Source of the DNA: Mariniflexile litorale
Lineage (GTDB): Bacteria; Bacteroidota; Bacteroidia; Flavobacteriales; Flavobacteriaceae
Direction: 5' to 3'
DNA length: 64,000 bases
Assembly (NCBI RefSeq): GCF_031128465.2
Contig: NZ_CP155618.1
Location: forward strand, 1,931,501 to 1,995,500
Shown piece after piece: positions 19,470 to 27,719 of this stretch. The notes beneath the pieces are model-generated. The model had not been told where the DNA came from and ran no database searches. It worked only from the letters and a program-made list of their open reading frames with translations. How positions within the stretch are numbered: the first letter of the stretch is position 1; every line of letters starts with the position of its first letter. The position numbers and the translations under genes were made by a program.

Positions 19470-19486
19470 CCCTAAATTTTTAGGGG
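19470..19486. promoter_or_regulatory. Palindrome CCCTA-N6-TAGGG upstream of the first P-II gene
   Basis: CCCTAAATTTTTAGGGG is similar in arms and spacing to the two palindromes upstream of the porin operon. Its centre is about 92 bases before the predicted P-II transcript start, the same distance as the distal porin copy. The arms extend to AAAGTA and TACTTT and a T-run follows, so a terminator hairpin is the main alternative, although no gene ends nearby. Confidence 0.4.
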
Positions 19487-19556
19487 TACTTTTGTTTTTT
19501 TATCATTTATTACAACATACACCCTTTCATTTTGCCCCCTTTGTTAAATTATTTTC

Positions 19557-19564
19557 TATTTTTG
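19557..19564 (+). promoter_or_regulatory. Predicted -7 element of the P-II/amt pair
   Basis: TATTTTTG, a perfect TAnnTTTG. A TTTG at 19531-19534 lies 22 bases upstream, slightly farther than usual. The start codon follows after 28 bases. Confidence 0.5.
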
Positions 19565-19592
19565 TGTTTTCAACTTTAAAATTTTATTACAA

Positions 19593-19931
19593 ATGAAGAA
19601 AATTGAAGCAATTATTAGAAAATCTAAATATCGTGTAGTTAAAGAAGCTTTACATGAAATTGGTGTAAATTTTTTCTCCTACTGGGATGTTACTGGTATT
19701 GGAAATGAAAAAGAAGGACATGTTTACCGTGGCGTATCTTATAGCACAAGCGATATTCAACGCAGGCATTTAGCCATTGTAGTAAATGATGATTTTGAAG
19801 AAGTAACTGTACAAGCCATTCTTAAATCTGCTGGCACAGGTGAAGTTGGAGATGGTAAAATTTTTGTATCTGATATCAATAATTGCTACCGAATTAGGAC
19901 TGGAGAAAAAGGTGGAGACACTTTAAAATAA
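19593..19931 (+). CDS. P-II nitrogen regulatory protein (first copy)
   Basis: A 112-residue GlnB/GlnK-family signal protein. The N-terminus MKKIEAIIRKSK and the C-terminal block GDGKIFVSDINNCYRIRTGEKG are the family signatures; the latter includes the ATP-binding arginines. The T-loop (about residues 37-58, GNEKEGHVYRGVSYSTSDIQ) differs strongly from the enterobacterial RGAEYMVDFLPK. Tyr50 sits where uridylylated Tyr51 would be. The neighbouring amt genes show it is of the GlnK type, expected to block ammonium channels when nitrogen is plentiful. It is separated from the second amt gene by only 30 bases. Confidence 0.93.
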   Translation: MKKIEAIIRKSKYRVVKEALHEIGVNFFSYWDVTGIGNEKEGHVYRGVSYSTSDIQRRHLAIVVNDDFEEVTVQAILKSAGTGEVGDGKIFVSDINNCYRIRTGEKGGDTLK

Positions 19932-19961
19932 TAATCATCTAAACAAAACAATAAACATATT

Positions 19962-21194
19962 ATGGAATTACTTACAACAAATAATGTATGGATGATGATC
20001 TGTACAGCACTTGTGTTTTTTATGCACTTAGGGTTCTCTCTTTTAGAAATAGGATTAACGAGACAAAAGAACACGATTAATATTTTATTTAAAAACATTT
20101 TTATAATAACCATTGGGTTGCTTCTTTATTGTGTAGTAGGATTTAATTTAATGTATCCAGGAGATTTTAACGGATTTTTAGGTTTTGCTGGATTTGGTTT
20201 GGATTCGCCATTAACAGCTGAAGGTGTATTAGATTTAACATATAACGAGGGTTATACGTATTGGACAGACTTCTTATTCCAAGGTATGTTTGCTGCTACT
20301 GCTGCTACCATTGTTTCTGGTGCGGTTGCAGAGCGTATTAAAATTGTACCATTCATGATTTTTACAGTAATTTATGTAGGGTTCGTTTACCCAATTGCTG
20401 GATCTTGGAAATGGGGTGGTGGATTTTTACAAACTTTAGAAACTCCTTTTTATGATTTTGCAGGTTCTACCTTAGTACACTCTGTTGGTGGATGGGCAGC
20501 TGTTGTTGCTGTTTGCTTATTAGGCCCTCGTATTGGTAAATTTAAAGAAGGAAAACCACAAGCAATTCCTGGACATAACATTCCATTAGCAACTACTGGG
20601 GTTTTAATTTTATGGTTAGGATGGTTCGGATTTAATGGAGGTTCTGTGCTTTCTGCAGATCCAGGATTAACATCATTAACGCTTGTAACTACATGTTTAG
20701 CAGCTGCGGCTGGTGGTGTAGTAGCTATGTTAGTTTCTACAGCTATGTACAAAAACTTAGATTTAACGATGTTCTTAAATGGTATCTTAGGGGGTTTAGT
20801 TGGTATTACTGCAGGAGCTGACCAAATGAGTCCAACCGATGCTATTTTAATAGGTGCTATTGCTGGTGCTCTAATAGTTTTTGCTGTGTCTTTTATTGAT
20901 AAATTAAAATTAGACGATCCAGTTGGTGCTATTGCAGTTCACTTAGTATGCGGTATTTGGGGAACTTTAGCAGTAGGTATTTTTGGAGATTTAGCAGGTG
21001 TAGATCAGTTTATTAGCCAATTAATTGGTGTTGGTGCTTATGCTGTATTCTGTATAGTAACTGCATTTATTATCATTTTTACACTTAAGAAAACGGTGGG
21101 AATACGTGTTTCTGAAAAAGAAGAATTAGAAGGATTGGATGCACACGAACATGGTATGGATGCATATCCAGACTTTAGATTGAATGAGCATTAA
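19962..21194 (+). CDS. amtB: Ammonium transporter (second copy)
   Basis: A 410-residue Amt channel. Both pore histidines are present (STLVHSVGGWAAV and AIAVHLVCGIWGTL), with the conserved PIAGSWKWGGGFL and LWLGWFGFNGGSVL segments. It shares the architecture but not the detail of the first copy, so the pair is not a recent tandem duplicate. It lacks an obvious signal peptide and begins directly with a membrane helix. It forms an operon with the preceding P-II gene and ends at a strong terminator. Confidence 0.95.
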   Translation: MELLTTNNVWMMICTALVFFMHLGFSLLEIGLTRQKNTINILFKNIFIITIGLLLYCVVGFNLMYPGDFNGFLGFAGFGLDSPLTAEGVLDLTYNEGYTYWTDFLFQGMFAATAATIVSGAVAERIKIVPFMIFTVIYVGFVYPIAGSWKWGGGFLQTLETPFYDFAGSTLVHSVGGWAAVVAVCLLGPRIGKFKEGKPQAIPGHNIPLATTGVLILWLGWFGFNGGSVLSADPGLTSLTLVTTCLAAAAGGVVAMLVSTAMYKNLDLTMFLNGILGGLVGITAGADQMSPTDAILIGAIAGALIVFAVSFIDKLKLDDPVGAIAVHLVCGIWGTLAVGIFGDLAGVDQFISQLIGVGAYAVFCIVTAFIIIFTLKKTVGIRVSEKEELEGLDAHEHGMDAYPDFRLNEH

Positions 21195-21226
21195 TATATA
21201 TAAGTATTATAAATAATACATTATTG

Positions 21227-21269
21227 AAAAGAGGAGTTTTACTATTTTAGTAAAACTCCTCTTTTTTTT
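21227..21269 (+). terminator. Terminator after second amt
   Basis: Perfect 18-base stem (21227-21244 with 21248-21265), 3-base loop TTT, followed by a T-run. It separates the P-II/amt pair from the last P-II gene. Confidence 0.88.
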
Positions 21270-21313
21270 ATGCTATAAATAGAAGAGCATAAAAATACTG
21301 CCAATATTTTCTT

Positions 21314-21321
21314 TAATTTTG
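21314..21321 (+). promoter_or_regulatory. Predicted -7 element of the second P-II gene
   Basis: TAATTTTG, a perfect TAnnTTTG, 25 bases before the start codon. No TTG or CCCTA palindrome is seen upstream, so this copy may be controlled differently from the first. Confidence 0.45.
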
Positions 21322-21346
21322 ATGTAAACTATTAAATAGAGTTATT

Positions 21347-21685
21347 ATGAAGAAGATTGAAGCAATTATTAGAAAATCTAAATATCGCGTAGTAAAAGAA
21401 GCTTTACACGAAGTAGGAGTAAATTTTTTCTCTTATTGGGATGTTACAGGCATTGGAAATGAAACACAAGGACATGTATATAGAGGAGTGTCTTATAGCA
21501 CCAGTGATATTCAACGTAGGTATTTGTCCATTGTTGTAAATGATGATTTTGAAGAAGCAACCATACAGGCAATTCTTAAATCGGCAGCAACTGGCGATGT
21601 GGGTGATGGAAAAATATTTGTGTCGGATATAAAAGAAACTTACAGAATACGAACCAGAGAAAAAGGCGGTGATACTTTAAGGTAA
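21347..21685 (+). CDS. P-II nitrogen regulatory protein (second copy)
   Basis: Also 112 residues and nearly identical to the first copy; the first 22 residues match fully apart from the last one or two, and the unusual T-loop is kept (GNETQGHVYRGVSYSTSDIQ). Differences are mainly in the C-terminal half (EEATIQAILKSAATGDVG, KETYRIRTREKG). It is transcribed alone after a terminator. Two paralogs may form mixed trimers or serve different Amt channels. Confidence 0.93.
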   Translation: MKKIEAIIRKSKYRVVKEALHEVGVNFFSYWDVTGIGNETQGHVYRGVSYSTSDIQRRYLSIVVNDDFEEATIQAILKSAATGDVGDGKIFVSDIKETYRIRTREKGGDTLR

Positions 21686-21723
21686 TAAGTTATTCCTAAT
21701 TTAATAAGCTTCGAAATAAAACA

Positions 21724-21757
21724 AAAAAGGCTGTCTTGATTTTCAGGACAGCCTTTT
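21724..21757. terminator. Bidirectional terminator between P-II and ppc
   Basis: Inverted repeat AAAAAGGCTGTC(C)TTGA/TCAGGACAGCCTTTTT with a short loop, flanked by A and T tracts, between convergent genes. Its arms resemble the outer arms of the palindromic repeat family in this window. Confidence 0.85.
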
Positions 21758-21784
21758 TCTTATATATATAATTCTATATTTAAT

Positions 21785-24373
21785 TTACGCAGAATTTCTA
21801 CTGGCATTAATATTTCCAAAAAGAGAACGTGTTACAATCTTCTCAAATATTTTAATTTGATCAACGTCTTTAACTTCTTCTTTTTCTAATTCTTGAATTT
21901 TCTTAAGTGCATACTGTTGTATAGTAAGCAATGGTAAAACAATAGATTCTCTAACTTCAATAGAGGCTCTTCCAGAAGGTTCATTTTCCATTAATTGCTT
22001 ATACCCTGTAAGTTTTAATAATAAGCTTTTTGTTGTAATATATTCATCGTGAATAATATTCCAAAACGCACCAAACTCTTCGTCTTTAGACATGTATTTG
22101 GTTAAATCGAAAAATGATTTGGTTAAACTCATCATGCTGTTTTCCAACAAGGTTTTAAAGAATTTAGAATTATTGTAAAGTGCTTCCACTTTATGAAACT
22201 CTCCTTTTTCTTCATACTTTTTCAATGCTGTTCCAACACCAAAAAATCCAGGAACGTTTTGTTTTAATTGGCTCCAAGATCCTACAAAAGGAATGGCTCT
22301 TAAATCTGAAAACACTAGCTTATCTGAAGTACCTCTTTTCGATGGTCTACTTCCAATATTGGTTTTAGCATAATATTTTAAAGTACTCATTCTTTCTAAA
22401 TACGGAATGAACATGGCATGACTTTTAAAGTCTTTATAAGCTACATAGCTAGTTTCAGCTAAATCGTTCATTACAGTTCTATCTTCATCAGCTAGTTCAT
22501 GTTTTTCTTTCCCTAGGCGGTTAAACATCCCAGAACTAATAAGTTGTTCTAAATTATATTGAGATGAATCTAGAGTTCCGAAATTAGAACTAATAGTTTG
22601 ACCTTGTATAGTAAGCTGTACTTCTTTATCTTCAATTTTCGGGCCTAATGAAGCGTAAAATTGATGTGTTTTTCCACCACCTCTTGCTGGTGGTCCACCA
22701 CGTCCGTCAAAAAATATGGCAGTGATACCGTATTTTCTAGACATTTCAGTAAGCATTTCTTTAGCAGTATAAATACCCCAGTTAGCCATTAAATAACCAC
22801 CGTCTTTCGTTCCATCAGAGAAACCAAGCATGATTGTTTGTTTGTTGCCACGAGCTTTTAAATGTGCCATATACGCTGGGTTGGTATATAATTGCTCCAT
22901 AACTCCAGGCGCATTTTCTAAATCGGTTATGGTTTCAAAAAGAGGAACAACATCAACAGGTAATTCTTCTTTAAAGGCTACAATTTTAAGCATCGCAAAA
23001 AGTTGCATCATGTTTAAAGCTGTTTGGTTGTTACTAATTATATATCTATTAGCACCACGCTCGCCGTTGCTTTCTTGTATGTCTTTAATAGCTTCAATAG
23101 TTTTTAAAGTATTGTAAACCATCTCATCTTCAAAAGCATTAATATCTACAGATACATTGCTGACTTCCGATAATATTTCAATTTGTTCAGCTTCAGATAA
23201 ATCATGATAATTTTTTGGAAACGCGGGGTTTCCTGAACTAATGATATGATCTATTACCGTTGTAAAAACCGAATGGTGAATACGGCTGTCTTGTCTAATA
23301 TCTAAAGTCGCAAAATTGTACCCGAATAAATGAATTCTGTTTATCAAACTGTTAATTTCGGAAACGTATAATGATTGATGTTCTTTTTCAACAACGCTTC
23401 TAATATCTAATAACTCCTTAAGTAATTCTTTTGCAGTTATAGCTTCGGGATAGCTTAAGTTGATGCTATAGTTGTATAGAATAGTTTCCAAACGGATAAT
23501 ACGCTCTTCAACCCCTCTAAAAGTAAGTTTGCGTCTTAAATTTTTTAAGTCAGCATAATATTTTTTTAAGATGGCTTGTTTAAGCTTTTTCGCTACACGC
23601 AGCGTGGTATCTGGTTTCACAAAAGGGTTTCCATCACGGTCGCCTCCTGGCCAAAAACCTATATTAATTATTTCGTTGTGTTTTTTACCATCATCATAAA
23701 TGTTTTGTTGGATGTAATTATAAATTTCACCAAAAGACTGATAGAAAACATTTTCTAAATACCATATTAAACTTTTGGCCTCATCATAAGGTGTTGGCTT
23801 TTCGTGTTTAAAGAAAGGTGTTTTTCCTAATTGTGCAAATAGATTGTTGATTTCAGATAAGTTATTTTTTTTAATAGCATCTGTTAAATCAGTAATAATT
23901 CCAAGTACAGAACCTGGGTAGAATTGAGTTGGATGCGCCGTTAAGACGATACGTACTTTAAACTCTTCAAGGTAATTTTGTAGCGCTTCTAAGTTGTTGT
24001 TAGAAACAGCAGATTCTTTAAGATTTCTTAAAGTACCAATACCTTCCATATTGTTTACAATGGGAAAAGCAGCGTCTTCAACAGCATCAAACAAAACCAC
24101 TTGGCGTTCTATATATTGTATGAATCTAAAAAGTAGATTTATTTGGCTCTCTTTCGAGCGTCTTCCTTGGTATTTTTTAAAAAAAGAGTCTACTATAGTG
24201 GTTGGATCGTCTCCATTTTTAAACCCTTTTTCGCAGGTTTCATGAAATAAAGGGAGTAATGCTCCAGTTTTAGTAACAGCATCAAAAGGTAAGGTCATAA
24301 ATATACTATTGTATATTTGGTATTTAGATAGCACGTTTTGTTTAAACCGTGTTAATTTTGGCTCTACAGACAT
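21785..24373 (-). CDS. ppc: Phosphoenolpyruvate carboxylase
   Basis: Adds bicarbonate to PEP to make oxaloacetate, refilling the TCA cycle. The 862-residue protein has the catalytic motifs in order: LTAHPTQ near 146, GGDRDGNPFV near 245, FFDGRGGPPARGGG near 553 and GSRPSKRGTS near 676. The sequence ends FGNINASRNSA, where Bacteroidota and bacterial enzymes keep an NTG or similar end. It may draw on the bicarbonate supplied by the SulP and carbonic anhydrase genes in this window. The divergent neighbour is the 609-residue protein. Confidence 0.96.
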   Translation of the reverse strand: MSVEPKLTRFKQNVLSKYQIYNSIFMTLPFDAVTKTGALLPLFHETCEKGFKNGDDPTTIVDSFFKKYQGRRSKESQINLLFRFIQYIERQVVLFDAVEDAAFPIVNNMEGIGTLRNLKESAVSNNNLEALQNYLEEFKVRIVLTAHPTQFYPGSVLGIITDLTDAIKKNNLSEINNLFAQLGKTPFFKHEKPTPYDEAKSLIWYLENVFYQSFGEIYNYIQQNIYDDGKKHNEIINIGFWPGGDRDGNPFVKPDTTLRVAKKLKQAILKKYYADLKNLRRKLTFRGVEERIIRLETILYNYSINLSYPEAITAKELLKELLDIRSVVEKEHQSLYVSEINSLINRIHLFGYNFATLDIRQDSRIHHSVFTTVIDHIISSGNPAFPKNYHDLSEAEQIEILSEVSNVSVDINAFEDEMVYNTLKTIEAIKDIQESNGERGANRYIISNNQTALNMMQLFAMLKIVAFKEELPVDVVPLFETITDLENAPGVMEQLYTNPAYMAHLKARGNKQTIMLGFSDGTKDGGYLMANWGIYTAKEMLTEMSRKYGITAIFFDGRGGPPARGGGKTHQFYASLGPKIEDKEVQLTIQGQTISSNFGTLDSSQYNLEQLISSGMFNRLGKEKHELADEDRTVMNDLAETSYVAYKDFKSHAMFIPYLERMSTLKYYAKTNIGSRPSKRGTSDKLVFSDLRAIPFVGSWSQLKQNVPGFFGVGTALKKYEEKGEFHKVEALYNNSKFFKTLLENSMMSLTKSFFDLTKYMSKDEEFGAFWNIIHDEYITTKSLLLKLTGYKQLMENEPSGRASIEVRESIVLPLLTIQQYALKKIQELEKEEVKDVDQIKIFEKIVTRSLFGNINASRNSA

Positions 24374-24736
24374 ATGAAAGATAGTTCTTTTGAAAATTAA
24401 CCATAAAAGTACGGAAGCTTTAATGAAAGAAAGGCGTCTTGCCGAAATTTTATTGATTTTTCTAGTTTATCAAATTCAAATTGTGAATAATTAAATAAAT
24501 TGTTTACTTAATAAGAATCTTAATAATTGTGTTTTTGATGTTAACCACTTATAAATAAATTTAAGTCGCTTTCTTTTCACTTAAATTAAGTTTAAATCAT
24601 GACAAATATCATGTTTTAAGCACTCATCAATTGATACCTTCGTCGCTTTTAAGTTTTAAAATCAACAAAAATAAGCGTATTCAATGTTACTATAATAGAG
24701 AAAATAGTTCATGCGCTTGTCCTAAAATAAAAACAC
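24374..24736. other. Divergent intergenic region, ppc and 609-residue protein
   Basis: A 363-base A+T-rich region without a convincing gene. Two inverted repeats stand out: CATGACAAATATCATG at 24598-24613 and the perfect palindrome ATCAATTGAT at 24626-24635, next to a -7-like TACCTTCG at 24635-24642. These could be Crp/Fnr-type sites (TGA and TCA half-sites), but the match is loose. Confidence 0.3.
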
Positions 24737-26566
24737 ATGAAAAAAGTACATTCATTTCATATCCCAGTCATGGGAATTGGTTTTACAATAGATTCACCTC
24801 TAAAGGTGGCTCAATACGGTATTGATTCTGTAATTTCTTTGGTAGATGATATCTTGCTAGAAAAATTAAGAAAAATGTATAGCGAAAAATTCGAAATTCC
24901 ATATACCGAAATAACCGATAAAATTGACGATTTTCGAGCAAAACGTATTACATCTTACTTAGATATGATGAGCGATTTAGTCGATAAAAAATTTGAAGCT
25001 TTAAAAAATGGAGCTGTTGAAAAAGGTGAAGAATTAAAAGCTTACATAAGCATGCTGCCATCAAGCTCTACTATAAGACATGAGTTCAACAAGCTAACAG
25101 AAAAAGGATTTAACATTTCGGAATTAAAAAAATGGGCGTCACAAAATCTAACAAAAGGAAGTATTGACGTTAATATCATGACGAAAGTTGACAAAGACAA
25201 CTATATTAAAAACGAAAAGTTGCCTATTGAATATAACGATGCGCATGCTGCTTTGCGGGGGTTTGCTAATAGCAAATTAAAATCGTCCGTAGTGTTATCG
25301 GCAGGAATGAACCCTAGACTGTATGCATATATGAGTCAGTTTAATGATTTTTATCCTAATGAAGAAGGTTCCTTTGAAAAGAAAATCATCTTAAAAGTGA
25401 GCGATTATAGATCAGCATTAATACAAGGTAAATTCTTAGCAAAAAAAGGCTTGTGGGTGTCAGAATACCGAATAGAATCTGGTCTAAACTGTGGAGGACA
25501 TGCTTTTGCAACCGATGGGAATCTATTAGGTCCTGTTTTAGCAGAATTTAAAGAAAAAAGAGAAGAGTTAAGAGCTTCTATAGAAACTATTATAAATCAA
25601 GAATTAATAAATCAAGGTCGCACTGTTTCAAAAACACCTTTAAATTTAAAAATTTCGGCTCAAGGAGGTGTTGGTACGTATGAAGAGCATGAATTTATGC
25701 TTAATGAATATCAATTAGATGCTGTGGGTTGGGGAACGCCTTTTTTATTAGTGCCAGAAGCAACAACGGTTGATGAGAAAACCATGAATAAATTGATGCT
25801 TGCAAAAGAAGAAGACTTGTATTTAAGTAATATTTCGCCATTAGGAGTGCCATTTAACAATCTAAGATCTAACACCAAAGATTTAGAAAAAGAAACGCTA
25901 ATTAATAAAGGCCGACCAGGAAGTTCGTGTCCTAAAAAATTTATAGCTTTAAATAAAGAGTTTAAAGAAACAGGTATTTGTACGGCATCTAGAGAATATC
26001 AATATTTAAAAATAAAAGAATTAGACGAGGCTGGTTTACCTTTGAACGATTATCAAAAAGCGTTTAATAAAATAACAGAAAAGTCCTGCGCTTGTGTGGG
26101 TTTAGGTACCTCAGCATTGTTGGCTTATAATTTAGATACTAAGGTTGAAGGCAGTGGTGTCTCAATTTGCCCTGGACCCAATATGGCGTATTATTCACAC
26201 ATTATGAGTTTAAAGAATATGACCGATCATATTTATGGAAGAGACTCTATGATTTCTAGAACCGATCGTCCGAACGTGTTTATTAAAGAACTCTCCATTT
26301 ATATCAATTATTTAAAGGGTAAGTTCGAGGATGTAAAAACGAACATGACCCATAAAGAGGAAAAATACCTATTAACCTTTACTAGCAATTTGAAAGAAGG
26401 TATTATTTATTACAAAACGATGTTTAACCAGTTAAAAAACACCTTCCAAGATGTAAAAGAAGACGTGTTACATGCGTTAGATACTAGTGAAAAAACATTA
26501 AGTTTAATTGGTTTAGAAATCCAAGATGCCTCCATTCAAAACCTAAAGAATCAAGTTGCAGTTTAG
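24737..26566 (+). CDS. Uncharacterised 609-residue cysteine-rich protein, possible FMN/TIM-barrel enzyme
   Basis: I do not recognise a named function. The middle of the protein has short glycine motifs that resemble nitronate monooxygenase or IMP dehydrogenase-like barrels: SGLNCGGHAFATDG near 250, KISAQGGVGTYEEHEF near 305-320 and AVGWGTPFLLVPEATTVD near 330. Six cysteines, Cys252, 398, 415, 451, 453 and 478, lie in conserved-looking glycine-rich settings (SSCPKKF, GICTASREYQY, SCACVGLGTSA, SICPGPNMAYYS) and could bind an iron-sulfur cluster. The last 100 residues are helical. No signal peptide, so cytoplasmic. It is divergent from ppc and stands upstream of nadAB, but the 224-base gap argues against an operon with nadA. 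Confidence 0.6.
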   Translation: MKKVHSFHIPVMGIGFTIDSPLKVAQYGIDSVISLVDDILLEKLRKMYSEKFEIPYTEITDKIDDFRAKRITSYLDMMSDLVDKKFEALKNGAVEKGEELKAYISMLPSSSTIRHEFNKLTEKGFNISELKKWASQNLTKGSIDVNIMTKVDKDNYIKNEKLPIEYNDAHAALRGFANSKLKSSVVLSAGMNPRLYAYMSQFNDFYPNEEGSFEKKIILKVSDYRSALIQGKFLAKKGLWVSEYRIESGLNCGGHAFATDGNLLGPVLAEFKEKREELRASIETIINQELINQGRTVSKTPLNLKISAQGGVGTYEEHEFMLNEYQLDAVGWGTPFLLVPEATTVDEKTMNKLMLAKEEDLYLSNISPLGVPFNNLRSNTKDLEKETLINKGRPGSSCPKKFIALNKEFKETGICTASREYQYLKIKELDEAGLPLNDYQKAFNKITEKSCACVGLGTSALLAYNLDTKVEGSGVSICPGPNMAYYSHIMSLKNMTDHIYGRDSMISRTDRPNVFIKELSIYINYLKGKFEDVKTNMTHKEEKYLLTFTSNLKEGIIYYKTMFNQLKNTFQDVKEDVLHALDTSEKTLSLIGLEIQDASIQNLKNQVAV

Positions 26567-26790
26567 TTGTTTTATTTCCTATATTTAAACTCATTTTTCT
26601 TTTTTAATAAATAAATAAGCTTTTGTTTATAAAGAATTTAAAGAATTGATAAAAACATAACGTCTCGTTAATTCTAGTTCATTTTTTTAAGTAATCTCAG
26701 TTCAATACAATTTTAATTAAGATATTTGTAAAATAATTGAATTGCATAAGAAGCTTTTCTTGTGTAAAATGTTGAAGATTAATAGAAGTC

Positions 26791-27717
26791 ATGGACTTAG
26801 TAAAAGAAATAAAGCGTTTAAAAGAAGAGAAAAATGCGGTTATACTGGCGCATTATTATCAAGTAGCAGAAATACAAGATATTGCCGATTATGTTGGCGA
26901 TAGTTTACAGCTATCACAAAAAGCGGCCGAAACCGATGCAGACATCATTGTTTTTGCAGGTGTTCACTTTATGGCAGAAACTGCTAAAATATTAAACCCA
27001 TCTAAAATGGTGGTGTTGCCCGATTTAAAAGCAGGTTGTTCTTTGGCCGATTCTTGTCCGCCAGAAGCTTTTGAGAAATTTACAAAAGCGCATCCAGATC
27101 ATGTAGTAATTACTTATGTAAACTGTTCTGCCGAAATTAAAGCCTTAAGCGATATTGTTTGTACTTCTTCTAACGCCATTAAAATAGTGGAATCGGTGCC
27201 AAAAGACACCCCTATTATTTTTGCACCGGATAAAAATTTAGGACATTATGTTGCTAAGCAAACAGGTAGAGATTTATTGCTTTGGGACGGAAGTTGTATT
27301 GTACACGAAGCCTTTTCAATAGATAAATTAATTGAGTTACATAAAAAGTATCCTGATTATAAAATTATAGCACATCCCGAGTCTGAAGAACATATATTAA
27401 ATACCGCAACTTATATTGGTTCTACTTCTGGGATGATAAATTTCGTTAAAACACATCCAGAAGAAAAATTTATTGTAGCTACCGAAGCTGGTATTTTACA
27501 CAAAATGCAGTTAGAAATGCCCAACACCGAATTAATTCCTGCGCCTGCGGTTGAAGATAATACGTGTGCCTGTAGTGAATGCCATTTTATGAAAATGAAC
27601 ACGCTACAAAAACTATACGATTGTTTAAAAAACGAATCACCTCAAATAGAAGTGCCAGAACACATACGTGTACGTGCGTTATTACCTATTGAACGCATGT
27701 TAGAATTATCTAAATAA
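26791..27717 (+). CDS. nadA: Quinolinate synthase
   Basis: Condenses iminoaspartate with dihydroxyacetone phosphate to quinolinate for NAD synthesis. The 308-residue protein has three cysteine blocks expected to hold the 4Fe-4S cluster ([14 protein letters not shown] near 83, [21 protein letters not shown] near 110 and [17 protein letters not shown] near 255) and the opening [12 protein letters not shown]. It lies 2 bases upstream of nadB. A GATATTTG at 26721-26728 is a candidate -7 element without a matching TTG. Confidence 0.95.
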   Translation: MDLVKEIKRLKEEKNAVILAHYYQVAEIQDIADYVGDSLQLSQKAAETDADIIVFAGVHFMAETAKILNPSKMVVLPDLKAGCSLADSCPPEAFEKFTKAHPDHVVITYVNCSAEIKALSDIVCTSSNAIKIVESVPKDTPIIFAPDKNLGHYVAKQTGRDLLLWDGSCIVHEAFSIDKLIELHKKYPDYKIIAHPESEEHILNTATYIGSTSGMINFVKTHPEEKFIVATEAGILHKMQLEMPNTELIPAPAVEDNTCACSECHFMKMNTLQKLYDCLKNESPQIEVPEHIRVRALLPIERMLELSK

Positions 27718-27719
27718 AA

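Noticed and set aside
19470-19500. Plain terminator at the palindrome before the first P-II gene
   Set aside because: The hairpin and T-run would fit, but no gene ends within 350 bases and amtB already has a hairpin-rich repeat after it. Kept as a probable operator with moderate confidence.
17799-21194. Recent tandem duplication of an amt-P-II unit
   Set aside because: The P-II proteins are near-identical but the Amt proteins differ in length, N-terminus and many residues, so the two pairs are not a simple recent duplication.
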